64,000 nucleotides of DNA from Prochlorococcus sp. HOT208_60m_808G21 (lineage in GTDB: Bacteria > Cyanobacteriota > Cyanobacteriia > PCC-6307 > Cyanobiaceae). The notes under the pieces are model-generated. The model was given only the letters and a program-made list of their open reading frames with translations. It was not told the origin of the DNA and did no database searches. The position numbers and the translations under genes were made by a program. The first letter of the stretch is position 1. Each line of letters opens with the position of its first letter. Of this stretch, positions 54,377 to 63,428 are shown piece by piece. Where the stretch lies: contig MWOY01000107.1 of the NCBI GenBank assembly GCA_002026015.1, positions 1-64,000 of the forward strand, read 5' to 3'.

Positions 54377-55492
54377 TTAACCTATATCTTTTTTATTTTG
54401 CCTTAATCTTAAAAACTCAGGGATACTAGCTCCTGCTTCTTTATTTTCGGAATAATTATATAAAGGTTGATTAGATAATCTGTTTTTTATTCTTTGCTGG
54501 TTTAATGGTTGGGTTGTTTCAAATCCTGTAGCAATTACAGTAACTTGTATCTCCCCTTCCATTGCCTCATCGACCACTGCACCAACAATAATATTCGCTT
54601 CTTGATCAACAACATCATAAATAATTTCAGATGCAGAGGTCATGTCTTCTAAAGTCATGTCTTTGCCTCCAGTAATATTTATAACGCAGCCTTTAGCTCC
54701 ATCAATTCTTGCTGCTTCTAATAAAGGACTATTCATGGCTGCCTGTGCTGCCTCTATAGCTCTCGATCTCCCTGAACCTATACCTATTCCGAGGAGAGCA
54801 GTGCCAGCCTCAGTCATGACTGATCTAACGTCTGCAAAATCAACATTAACTAATCCCGGGCAAGTAATTATGTCACTAATGCCTTTGACTCCCATCCTTA
54901 AAACATCATCAGCATTCCTAAATGCTTCTTGAAGAGGAGCTCCTGCTATGACGTCTTTTAATCGGTCATTTGGAATAACTATAAGAGTATCAACGTTTTC
55001 AGCTAGTCTTGCTATCCCCTCCTCTGCTTGTCGCATTCTTCTTTTCCCTTCAAAAGAAAATGGTTTGGTTACTATACCTACGGTTAAAGCCCCACTTTGT
55101 TTGGCTACTTCTGCAACAACGGGAGCAGCACCTGTACCAGTTCCTCCACCCATTCCAGCGGCTATAAAAACTAGATCAGATCCCTCTAAAGCTTGTTGAA
55201 GCTCTTCTTTGGATTCTTCGGCTGCTTTTTGCCCAATACTTGGATTTCCACCTGCACCTAAACCTCTAGTGAGGTTTTGTCCAAGTTGAACTCTACTTTC
55301 TGCAGAAGATTGTAGTAGGGCTTGTGCATCGGTATTGAGGACTCTAAATGAAACACCTTCTAAATCACTATTTATCATTCTATTGACTGCATTACTGCCA
55401 CCACCACCTACACCAATAACTTCTATTTTGGCGTTTTGGCTTGGAAGGATTTCTCTCGATTGATCAAAGTTTGGATTGTTACCGAAGCTCAT
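54377..55492 (-). CDS. ftsZ: Cell division protein FtsZ
   Basis: A 371-residue tubulin-like GTPase. The T-loop [11 protein letters not shown], the start [17 protein letters not shown] and [11 protein letters not shown] are visible. The C-terminal end ([14 protein letters not shown]) is the conserved peptide that binds partners. The spacer to ftsQ is 179 bp and contains an AT-only palindrome at 55576-55600. It forms the Z-ring. Confidence 0.98.
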   Translation of the reverse strand: MSFGNNPNFDQSREILPSQNAKIEVIGVGGGGSNAVNRMINSDLEGVSFRVLNTDAQALLQSSAESRVQLGQNLTRGLGAGGNPSIGQKAAEESKEELQQALEGSDLVFIAAGMGGGTGTGAAPVVAEVAKQSGALTVGIVTKPFSFEGKRRMRQAEEGIARLAENVDTLIVIPNDRLKDVIAGAPLQEAFRNADDVLRMGVKGISDIITCPGLVNVDFADVRSVMTEAGTALLGIGIGSGRSRAIEAAQAAMNSPLLEAARIDGAKGCVINITGGKDMTLEDMTSASEIIYDVVDQEANIIVGAVVDEAMEGEIQVTVIATGFETTQPLNQQRIKNRLSNQPLYNYSENKEAGASIPEFLRLRQNKKDIG

Positions 55493-55575
55493 CTCTTAAT
55501 AGGAATCTTTTACTAGTATTGGGTGCATTATGAACTTACTGCGCTCATCTGTAGGAATTTGTTGAGGAAAATCCT

Positions 55576-55600
55576 AAAAATATTTATTTATTAAATATTT
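55576..55600. promoter_or_regulatory. AT palindrome upstream of ftsZ
   Basis: AAAATATTT and AAATATTTT flank a 7-nt loop, in the 179-bp spacer between ftsQ and ftsZ. It could be a regulatory site for ftsZ or a weak terminator for ftsQ on the minus strand. Perfect A/T stems are frequent in AT-rich DNA, so chance is possible. Confidence 0.3.
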
Positions 55601-55671
55601 TGTTTTGAATGCAAAACCCATATCAACACTACAATAATTAAAAAAAATTACTCAAAATCCTTTTTCAAATA

Positions 55672-56397
55672 TTAGGGTTTGAACACTTTTATTTTTGGTT
55701 TATCTGGATTAGTAAGATCAATATTATCTATTTTTTTAAAAAAGCTATTTTTCTTAAATTCATTTTTAAGATAATTGATTTTTTGAAATTGATTGTTGAT
55801 TAAATTTGGCTTAAATCCTAAGAATATTGTTTTTAAATCTTTTTCCTCAACAGTTAGAAACCCATCGGATGAAAAAGTTATTTTAACTATCTCTAATTCA
55901 TAATTATCTATAGCAATAAAAATTTCAGATAATATTTTTTTAAATTTTCCTTTCCACCCAAAAACTTTTATGGTTAATTTTTTCAAATTTTTTTCATCCA
56001 CATTTTGTTTATTTATAAAAACTCCATCTTTATCAATGAAGCCTAATATTTTTTCGTCGTTTAATATTCTCTCACCGTAAGCTATTGGAGTTCTTGAATT
56101 AATATGAACTTTCAAACCAAAAGGAAATAGTTCTCTTTTTACCGAAACATTCTTGAGAGATAAATTTTGTTTTAACTCTTTTTCTAGCAAATTAGTTTTG
56201 ACAAAAATCAATCGGATAGGAACATTTAAAGATGAATTTTTTATTACATCATTCTGCGAAAATAATTTACTACCAGAAATCCTAACGTCCTGAGTATCAA
56301 CTTTTTTGAGTGTTTTAATGCTTAATAAGCTTGTTAAAAGTAAAAATGAAATTAGAAAAAAAAAGCTTCTATTTTTGATTCCTTTTTTGTTTTTCAC
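55672..56397 (-). CDS. ftsQ: Cell division protein FtsQ (DivIB-like)
   Basis: A 241-residue bitopic protein. A short basic N-terminus, one membrane helix (FFFLISFLLLTSLLSI), then a POTRA domain (DTQDVRISGSKLFSQNDVIK) and a beta domain with V.RE.PFGLKVHINSRTPIAYGE. The order matches FtsQ; similarity is otherwise low. It starts within the end of the gene upstream by four bases (ATGA) and lies before ftsZ, as in many bacteria. Confidence 0.82.
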   Translation of the reverse strand: MKNKKGIKNRSFFFLISFLLLTSLLSIKTLKKVDTQDVRISGSKLFSQNDVIKNSSLNVPIRLIFVKTNLLEKELKQNLSLKNVSVKRELFPFGLKVHINSRTPIAYGERILNDEKILGFIDKDGVFINKQNVDEKNLKKLTIKVFGWKGKFKKILSEIFIAIDNYELEIVKITFSSDGFLTVEEKDLKTIFLGFKPNLINNQFQKINYLKNEFKKNSFFKKIDNIDLTNPDKPKIKVFKP

Positions 56398-56804
56398 AAA
56401 TCACATCGAGCTTTTTCCATCAGTTGATCCATCCATTCTCTCGCTTGCTCTGCATCTGAAAATGGTACATCCATCTCTTTTCCATCCCCTACTAATCTCA
56501 ACCTGCACTTACCTTGAGATTCACTTGTTAGAGGAGCTTCACCTGAAGTCAGTGCCATTAATTCAACTAATTCAAGTTTCTTGATCGTAAAACAATCTTT
56601 TTCTTCAAATTTACCAGCTTCAAATGCGCTCCACTTTAACTCCCCATTTTTTAAAGACGCTGCTCCTGAACTATCTAACTTGCACAGTTCAGAATCACTA
56701 GCCCAACTTCTAAAAAGATTTTGCCTTCTTCTTTCTAACCATCCAAGTGCGGTTAATAAAATGAAGATTAAAAGTAATGGTAACCAAAGTAGTCCATGCA
56801 ACAT
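56394..56804 (-). CDS. Membrane-anchored hypothetical protein in the division cluster
   Basis: A 136-residue protein with one N-terminal helix (LWLPLLLIFILLTALGWL) and a compact acidic domain (about residues 35-136) that has four cysteines. No known domain is recognised. The codon choice is somewhat less AT-biased than in neighbouring genes. It is between ddl and ftsQ, with a four-base overlap with ftsQ and ten bases from ddl, so it is part of the division/wall operon. Confidence 0.7.
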   Translation of the reverse strand: MLHGLLWLPLLLIFILLTALGWLERRRQNLFRSWASDSELCKLDSSGAASLKNGELKWSAFEAGKFEEKDCFTIKKLELVELMALTSGEAPLTSESQGKCRLRLVGDGKEMDVPFSDAEQAREWMDQLMEKARCDL

Positions 56805-56814
56805 TTGATTTAAA

Positions 56815-57882
56815 TTACAAATCTAAAGATATATCTACCAGTTTAGCCACAAGTTGTTCAATTTTTAAACCTGAAGCTTCCCAAAGCATTGGAAACATAC
56901 TGTTTTTTGTAAAGCCAGGAATTGTATTTATTTCATTTAGTAAAATTTTATTTGAAGATTTTTCTAAAAAGAAATCTACTCTTGCAAAACCGAAAATATT
57001 TAGTGCCCTACAACTTTTAATAGCAATTTCTTTAATTTCTTTTGTGATTTTAGAATCTATTTCGGCTGGGATAATTATTTTATTATTTGAGTGATATTTT
57101 GAATCGTAATCATACCAATCACTTTTGTAATTTACCTCGCCTATCTCAGAGGTTAAGAGTTTTGAATTCCCAATTATTCCGCATTCAATCTCCCTTACTT
57201 CTAAACCTTCCTCTATTAAGATTCTTGGATCTATTCCCCGAGCCTTTTCTAATGCTAGTAATATTTCCGATTCATTTTTGACTTTGGAGATGCCAAGAGA
57301 TGATCCAGAGTTCGATGGTTTAACAAAAACAGGAAATTTTAATTTTTTTAAAATTTCATTAATTATTTTATTTTTTACTTGCTTATCGTTGAGATCTTCA
57401 TTTTGAAAAACTAGATAATTAACTTGTGGAAGCCTAAGCTTTGAGAAAATTGTTTTCATCAATATTTTATCCATTCCAAGAGCAGAGCCAATAATTCCGC
57501 AACCGACTAAAGGTTTCTTTGTAAATCTAATTAAGCCATGAATTGATCCGTCTTCACCATTAAATCCATGTAGAAGAGGGAACCAAACATCAACATTTTG
57601 AAATTCAATTCCGTCAAGGAAGTTAATTTTTTCTTGATTAAAAATTTCTTGTTTTTTTGTTTTATTGTTTTCAATTTCACCAATTAGGATTTTTTCTGAA
57701 ATAACACTATCAAGCCAATCTCCATATTTGTTTATGTAAAAGGCTTTAACTGTAAAGCGTTCTTTATTTATTTGTGCATTAAATGCTTGAAAAACTGTTT
57801 TTGCAGAGGATATCGAGACTTCATGTTCATTGGAATGCCCGCCAAATATTAACCCAATACATTTTTTCTTTCCCCCGATCAT
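56815..57882 (-). CDS. ddl: D-alanine--D-alanine ligase
   Basis: A 355-residue ATP-grasp enzyme that makes the D-Ala-D-Ala dipeptide of peptidoglycan. Seen: GLIFGGHSNEHEVSISSA, LLHGFNGEDGSIHG, KPSNSGSSLGISKV and the C-terminal LLNEINTIPGFTKNSMFP. Length fits DdlA/B. Precedes the division genes and follows miaB by ten bases. Confidence 0.96.
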   Translation of the reverse strand: MIGGKKKCIGLIFGGHSNEHEVSISSAKTVFQAFNAQINKERFTVKAFYINKYGDWLDSVISEKILIGEIENNKTKKQEIFNQEKINFLDGIEFQNVDVWFPLLHGFNGEDGSIHGLIRFTKKPLVGCGIIGSALGMDKILMKTIFSKLRLPQVNYLVFQNEDLNDKQVKNKIINEILKKLKFPVFVKPSNSGSSLGISKVKNESEILLALEKARGIDPRILIEEGLEVREIECGIIGNSKLLTSEIGEVNYKSDWYDYDSKYHSNNKIIIPAEIDSKITKEIKEIAIKSCRALNIFGFARVDFFLEKSSNKILLNEINTIPGFTKNSMFPMLWEASGLKIEQLVAKLVDISLDL

Positions 57883-57892
57883 TTAAAAAATT

Positions 57893-59287
57893 TTATAAAG
57901 AAAGTTCTCCTGTTAAAGAAAAAGGTCTTGCTTCATTTATTCTGACATTTATCTCATCTCCAAACGAAAAATTAAAGTTAATGTTTTTGGGAATCTCTAC
58001 GAAAGTTAATCTATTTGTTCTAGTTCTTCCCATAATTTGAGAGGAATTTTTTGGATTTAAACCCTCAATTAAAACGCTTTCAATATTATTAACATATCTT
58101 TGATTTCTACTCCTAGCAGTTTTCTCGACCAAATCATTGATTTCCTTTAATCTAGTTTTTTTTACCTCTTCCGAAAGTTGATTCGTCCAAAATGCTGCAG
58201 GCGTATTTGGTCTTGGAGAGTATGCTGCTGTATTCACCTGATCAAAGCCAATTTCTGATATAAGCTTTAATGTATCTTGATATTGTTGTTCGGTTTCTCC
58301 TGGGAAAGCAACTATAGCGTCAGCTGTGATTGATGCATCGGGCATTAATGACCTTATGTTCTCGATAATGTTTTTATACTTTTTAATAGAATATCCTCTG
58401 GACATTTGCTTTAAAATTTCATCATTTCCACTTTGGAAGGGGATATGGAAATGTTCACATACTTTATCAAGTTCATAACAAGCTTGAATCAACCTTTTTG
58501 AAAAATATCTTGGATGACTAGTAGCAAATCTTATTCTGCGAATTCCTTTAACATCATGAATATAATACAAAAGATCAGTTAGAGTATTCTTTTTTCTCCC
58601 CTCTTTTGTAGTTCCTGGAAGGTCTCTACCATAAGCATCAATGTTCTGACCCAAAAGAGTAATTTCTTTAAAATTATCATCAGCTAATTTTTGGATCTCA
58701 CTTTTTATCGCATTTGGATATCTTGATTGCTCTTTACCTCTGACAGAGGGGACTACACAATATGAACATCTTTCATTACATCCATAGATGATATTAACCC
58801 AGCCACAAATAGAGCTTTCTCTTCTGGCACTTGTTATATCTTCAGAAATGAAGGTTTCTTCTGTAGCAGCAACTTGATTTCCTAAATCAACTTTCCCCAG
58901 AAGATTTTCAAGATTATTTACGTGTTGAGGCCCCATAACCAAATCAAGTTCTGGGACTCTTCTCAGTAAGGATTCTCCCTCTTGCTGAGCAAGACAACCT
59001 GCAACAACAAGTTTTAAGCTAGGTGTTTTGTGCTTTCTTTTTGCTTGTCTTCCTAGAAAGCTATAAACTTTTTGCTCTGCATTGTCTCTAATAGTGCATG
59101 TATTGTACAAGACCAAATCGGCATTTAATTCATTATCTGCTCTGGTGTATCCCATTTTCTCTAATGTCCCAGCCATTCTCTCAGAATCAGCCTTGTTCAT
59201 TTGGCATCCAAAAGTAGTTATCCAATAACTGCCAGTAGTTGAATTCTTTTGAGATTTTTTTTCGTCTGATTTTGTTTTTGTTAGCAC
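57893..59287 (-). CDS. miaB: tRNA-2-methylthio-N6-dimethylallyladenosine synthase
   Basis: A 464-residue MTTase with two Fe-S clusters. The N-terminal UPF0004 part has [14 protein letters not shown] and [10 protein letters not shown]; the radical SAM motif is C-x3-C-x2-C in [13 protein letters not shown]; the C-terminal TRAM domain begins near residue 395 ([22 protein letters not shown]). It methylthiolates i6A37 of tRNAs. First gene of the run leading into ddl. Confidence 0.96.
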   Translation of the reverse strand: MLTKTKSDEKKSQKNSTTGSYWITTFGCQMNKADSERMAGTLEKMGYTRADNELNADLVLYNTCTIRDNAEQKVYSFLGRQAKRKHKTPSLKLVVAGCLAQQEGESLLRRVPELDLVMGPQHVNNLENLLGKVDLGNQVAATEETFISEDITSARRESSICGWVNIIYGCNERCSYCVVPSVRGKEQSRYPNAIKSEIQKLADDNFKEITLLGQNIDAYGRDLPGTTKEGRKKNTLTDLLYYIHDVKGIRRIRFATSHPRYFSKRLIQACYELDKVCEHFHIPFQSGNDEILKQMSRGYSIKKYKNIIENIRSLMPDASITADAIVAFPGETEQQYQDTLKLISEIGFDQVNTAAYSPRPNTPAAFWTNQLSEEVKKTRLKEINDLVEKTARSRNQRYVNNIESVLIEGLNPKNSSQIMGRTRTNRLTFVEIPKNINFNFSFGDEINVRINEARPFSLTGELSL

Positions 59288-59359
59288 TTTGCTAGGAATT
59301 TTTTATGATTCTTTAATTCAAAATTACAAGTTAAGTAAATTTGCTGCAATATTTATGAG

Positions 59360-59433
59360 GGCGAGCGAGGGGATTCGAACCCCCGAATAGCGGCGCCACA
59401 AGCCGCTGCCTTAACCACTTGGCGACGCCCGCC
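59360..59433 (-). tRNA. tRNA-His (GTG)
   Basis: Read on the minus strand: an extra G at -1 with the matching C73 (GGCGGGCG / CGCTCGCC), D arm GCCA...GGC, anticodon stem GCGGC / GCCGC, loop TTGTGGC with anticodon GTG for His CAC/CAU, and T arm with TTCGAAT. The additional 5' G is the identity element of tRNA-His. No encoded CCA. Confidence 0.96.
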
Positions 59434-59561
59434 TCACATTTATAAATTTAACAACTCAAGGGGAATTTTTCATAGTTATTTTTATCTTTTAGCGAAACTT
59501 GAATTATTTTCTAATTCAGTAAAGTTTTCTTATGATTTAAAATAAAAGAAAATTTAAAAAT

Positions 59562-60797
59562 TTGAGTAATTCCGGCAAAGCTGAGGTTCTTATTCCCAGA
59601 AGCCTTTGTTTAATAGAAGATATAGATAACCTCATTATCGATATAGAGGATTTATGTTCAGTTTCCATTAGTTGGGAGGATGGATTTGTTTCTGAATTAA
59701 AGCCTTTAAAAAATAAAGTTACAAAACCAAAAAATATTTTATTCCCAAGATTTGTTGAAACGCATTCGCATTTTGATAAATCTTTTACATGGGCAGACTT
59801 TCCTAATCTGGAATCAAACTATGGCGGAGCATTATCAGTAAATCTTGAAGAACATAAAACTAGAACTACAGATAAGGTTCTTGAAAGAGTTGAGAAATCA
59901 TTAAAACTTGCCATAAAAAATGGATACCGAGCTATTAGAAGTCATATTGATACTTACAAAAGTCAATCTATTGATATTTGGATTGAACTTTTTAAATTAC
60001 AAAAAAAATTTTCATCTGAGTTGACTTTACAATTCGTTGCTCTAGCTCCATTGGAATTCTGGGATACAACTAATGGAGAAGATTTGGCAAAAATATTTTC
60101 CTCTAATGGAGGTATTTTAGGAGGTGTTATTGTTCCTCCTTTCAATAAAAAAGATACAAGCAAATTTCTCGCAAAGATGCTTCTTCTAGCAAATAAATAT
60201 AAATTAGAAATTGATTTGCATATAGACGAATCGATCATTGAGCCTGGAGCGGGAATTAAAGTTTTATTGGAGACAATTGAAAATTTAAAAATTGAAAGTA
60301 TTCCAATTACTTGTAGTCATTTGAGTAGTCTTGTTTCTCTAAATCATAGAGAGATTTTAAATTTAGGAGAAAAAATGGCTGAGAAAAATATCAAAGTTAT
60401 TGCTTTACCTCTAACAAATTTTTGGCTACTCAATCGAAGTAATAAAACTACCTCATTTAAAAGACCAGTTGCTCCAATAAAGCAATTACAAAAATCACAC
60501 GTGGATGTATCTCTAGGTAGTGATAACGTTCAAGATCCCTGGTACCCATTTGGTAATTTCGATCCTTTTTATATGTTGTCTTGCTCGATACCCATGCTTC
60601 AACTAAATCCTTGGGAGAGAATGACTTTATCTTCTATTTTTTTAGCTCCAAGCAGATTATTAAACTTAGATTGGGATGGTTTAATTAAAAAGGGTTGCCC
60701 TGCTGATTTTGTGATTTTAGATGCACAAAGATGGGCAGATGTTTTTTCGAGTTCCTTAAAGAGAAAAGTGTTTATAAAAGGCGATTTATATTACTAA
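59562..60797 (+). CDS. Cytosine deaminase-like amidohydrolase (COG0402 type)
   Basis: A 411-residue metal-dependent hydrolase. Metal ligands are visible in FVETHSHFDKS (H-x-H, about residue 68), DLHIDE (about residue 225) and TCSHLSSL; the GSDNVQDPWYPFGNFDPF block (about residue 322) is the CodA-type signature. The start is TTG at 59562. The substrate may be cytosine or another N-heterocycle; it cannot be told from sequence. A GlcD-like gene follows 38 bp later, suggesting a shared transcript. Confidence 0.85.
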   Translation: MSNSGKAEVLIPRSLCLIEDIDNLIIDIEDLCSVSISWEDGFVSELKPLKNKVTKPKNILFPRFVETHSHFDKSFTWADFPNLESNYGGALSVNLEEHKTRTTDKVLERVEKSLKLAIKNGYRAIRSHIDTYKSQSIDIWIELFKLQKKFSSELTLQFVALAPLEFWDTTNGEDLAKIFSSNGGILGGVIVPPFNKKDTSKFLAKMLLLANKYKLEIDLHIDESIIEPGAGIKVLLETIENLKIESIPITCSHLSSLVSLNHREILNLGEKMAEKNIKVIALPLTNFWLLNRSNKTTSFKRPVAPIKQLQKSHVDVSLGSDNVQDPWYPFGNFDPFYMLSCSIPMLQLNPWERMTLSSIFLAPSRLLNLDWDGLIKKGCPADFVILDAQRWADVFSSSLKRKVFIKGDLYY

Positions 60798-60835
60798 TCC
60801 GCTAATTTATATACAAAACAATAAGAATTTAATTA

Positions 60836-62191
60836 ATGACATCAAATACTCTTAAATTTATAGACAAATTTAGGGAAGTTAACAACTTAGAGATTATTGA
60901 AATCCAATCTGATATAAAAAGGCTTTCAAAAGATTTTTATAACTACTCTCCAATCCTTACTGAAAAATTAGACGAATGTATTGCTGATTTGGTGGTAAGA
61001 CCTAGTGATCACAAAGCAGTAAAGGAAGTAGCAGAAATTTGTTGGAAATTTTCTATCCCAATCACTTTAAGGGGTTCAGGTACAGGTAATTATGGACAAG
61101 CTGTCCCATTGTTTAAAGGAGTTGTAATGCAAATGAGTCACTTTAATAAGTTAGAAGAATTTGATCCAGATACAGGTTTTGTAAAAGTACAGTCTGGCTG
61201 TGTTATGGGAGATTTGAATAAACAATTAGAGAAATATGGGCGGGAATTGAGGTTGCTTCCTAGTACTTGGAAAACTGCAACAATTGGAGGTTTTATTGCA
61301 GGCGGATCAGGAGGTATTGGTTCAATTAGGTGGGGATTCTTAAGAGATCCAGGAAATCTTGTTGGCCTAGAGGCGGTAACGATGAATGAAAAACCTGAAT
61401 TATTAAAATTTGATGCTGAAGAATCCGAACCTCTAAATCATGCTTATGGGACTAACGGAATAATTACTTCTTTAATACTTGCTACTGATATCAAACGTAA
61501 GTGGTATTCAGTAGTTATCGACTGTATTGAATTTGAAAAAACAATTGAAATATTAAAAACTCTTACCAGCGCAGCAATTGATCTGAAACTAGGAGCAATT
61601 CTTGAAGAAGAAATTGTAGATCAAATGCCAAAATGGTTTAAAAGTAATGCTAGAAGTCACAAGATATTAATTCAATCTACTTTTGGAGGAACAAAAACGA
61701 TCGAGTTTATTTGCAAAAAATTCAAAGTTCAATTTACCCTCCTTGGGGAAGAAGAAAAACTCGTTAATGGTATTTCTGAAGTCGTATGGAATCATACAAC
61801 TCTTCATATGAGGTCTAAGGATAAAAATTGGACTTATTTGCAGATGCTTTTGCCACTTAATAATGAACTAGAATTGATTAATTTTCTGAGGAAAAAATGG
61901 GGTAGAAAAGTTCTTTGGCATTTAGAGGCAGTTTCTCAACAAGGATCACCGCGATTAGCGGCTTTACCTGTATTAAGGTGGAATGGGATAGATGAATTAA
62001 ATGAAATAATGGAAGATTGTAAGAAACTTGGGGCTTTTATTTTTAATCCTCATGTTTTAACTGTCGAAGGCGGAGGCCTAGGAGTGGTTGATGCAGATCA
62101 AGTAAAAGCTAAATTAAAATTTGATCCTAAAGGACTATTAAATCCCGGAAAATTGGAAGGTTGGGAAGTAAAGGAACAATTTAATATTTAA
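60836..62191 (+). CDS. FAD-linked oxidase of the GlcD/FAD_binding_4 family
   Basis: A 451-residue flavoprotein. The FAD-binding half (about residues 45-220) has RPSDHKAVKEVAEICWKFSIPITLRGSGTGNYGQAVP and the GG.IAGGSGGIGSIRWG loop; the C-terminal half ends with the family GLLNPGKL motif. GlcD-like enzymes oxidise 2-hydroxy acids, but substrate use varies widely. Follows the deaminase-like gene and is convergent with folC (overlap four bases). Confidence 0.88.
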   Translation: MTSNTLKFIDKFREVNNLEIIEIQSDIKRLSKDFYNYSPILTEKLDECIADLVVRPSDHKAVKEVAEICWKFSIPITLRGSGTGNYGQAVPLFKGVVMQMSHFNKLEEFDPDTGFVKVQSGCVMGDLNKQLEKYGRELRLLPSTWKTATIGGFIAGGSGGIGSIRWGFLRDPGNLVGLEAVTMNEKPELLKFDAEESEPLNHAYGTNGIITSLILATDIKRKWYSVVIDCIEFEKTIEILKTLTSAAIDLKLGAILEEEIVDQMPKWFKSNARSHKILIQSTFGGTKTIEFICKKFKVQFTLLGEEEKLVNGISEVVWNHTTLHMRSKDKNWTYLQMLLPLNNELELINFLRKKWGRKVLWHLEAVSQQGSPRLAALPVLRWNGIDELNEIMEDCKKLGAFIFNPHVLTVEGGGLGVVDADQVKAKLKFDPKGLLNPGKLEGWEVKEQFNI

Positions 62192-63417
62192 CATTTCTGT
62201 TTATTTGTAAATTTAATAAATTCAGCAACTAAAAATATAGAACCCGTTAGGACAGGATGATTAGGTGGCCATTTTTCCAGGGAAAATAAATAATCAATGG
62301 CAAGTTCAAATGTTTTAAATTCAATTGTTTTTTGAAGGTCAATTTCTTTACTATGAGAAAGATCTTTTAATTGCCAACTAGGTTGGTTTGGCACTGGCAC
62401 AAGTAATAAGTGATCATTTTTCTTTAGAAGTGTTTTTATTATTGCGTAAAAATCTTTCTGTCTTTGGACACCTAAAATCCAATAAATTCCTTTATCTTCA
62501 TTCTCCCAATTGCTTCGCTCATGAGAGAGTGCTTTTGCAGCAGGATAATTATGCGCACAGTCTACAAGAATTTCTTTGTTCAAAAAATTTATTATTTCTA
62601 GCCTTCCCTTCCAAGATGTCTTTTTAAGACCTTCAGATATGTGTGTTCCTTTTATATTAAATCCCAAATTATTCAACGCTTCAATTGCTCCAACAGCTAC
62701 TGAAGCATTTTGCTTTTGAAAAATTCCTTTTAATCCAAGCTCATAGCTGTTTGAAATTGAATCTTTCCAGATAATTTCTGCTCCAACCTCTTCAACTTTT
62801 TGGGTTATTAAATTTTCAACTTGACTATTTTGTTTGCATGAGATGACAATTGAGTTTTTTTCAATAACTGCTAATTTTTCTTCGGCAATTTTTTCAATAG
62901 TATCTCCAAGAAATTCTTTATGGTCTAAGCCAATATTCCCAATAGCAATTATTGGTCTAGATTTATGGGCTGTTGTCGCGTCTAATCGTCCCCCTAAGCC
63001 AGCTTCAAGAATGAGCAATTCAACTTTTTTATTGTCAAAGAAATTTAGTGCGCAGCAAATGATTTTTTCAAAAGGAGTTAATTCAAATGTTGAAAATTTC
63101 TCTTCTATTGATCTATATATTTTTTCAAAATCAGTCTTGTTAATATTTTTTTTATTAACTCTAATCCTCTCGCATACGTCCAAAAGGTGGGGAGATGTCG
63201 TTACACCAAAATTCCTTTTAGCTTCAAAAAGTATATTTTCTAAATATGCCGCGATTGATCCTTTCCCATTGGTTCCAATAATTTGTATCGCAGGGACATT
63301 CTCGCAAGGATTACTAAGTTCTTGAAGAGCTTTTTTTATCCTTGATAAACCTAACTTGATATTATCCCTTTCATACTTGGGTGATAATTCAAAAAATTTT
63401 AAATTTGAATTTTTCAA
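62188..63417 (-). CDS. folC: Folylpolyglutamate/dihydrofolate synthase
   Basis: A 409-residue Mur-ligase-fold enzyme that adds glutamate to folates. The P-loop is IGTNGKGSIAAYLE (about residue 50), followed by TSPHLLDVCERIRVN and LEAGLGGRLDATT, with VDCAHNYPAA in the C-terminal domain. Length fits FolC. Lies 11 bp downstream of argD on the same strand. Confidence 0.95.
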   Translation of the reverse strand: MKNSNLKFFELSPKYERDNIKLGLSRIKKALQELSNPCENVPAIQIIGTNGKGSIAAYLENILFEAKRNFGVTTSPHLLDVCERIRVNKKNINKTDFEKIYRSIEEKFSTFELTPFEKIICCALNFFDNKKVELLILEAGLGGRLDATTAHKSRPIIAIGNIGLDHKEFLGDTIEKIAEEKLAVIEKNSIVISCKQNSQVENLITQKVEEVGAEIIWKDSISNSYELGLKGIFQKQNASVAVGAIEALNNLGFNIKGTHISEGLKKTSWKGRLEIINFLNKEILVDCAHNYPAAKALSHERSNWENEDKGIYWILGVQRQKDFYAIIKTLLKKNDHLLLVPVPNQPSWQLKDLSHSKEIDLQKTIEFKTFELAIDYLFSLEKWPPNHPVLTGSIFLVAEFIKFTNKQKC

Positions 63418-63428
63418 GATTTAAATTA

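Noticed and set aside
62834..63325. 163-codon frame antisense to folC
   Set aside because: Shadow of folC; folC motifs are all intact in the other strand.
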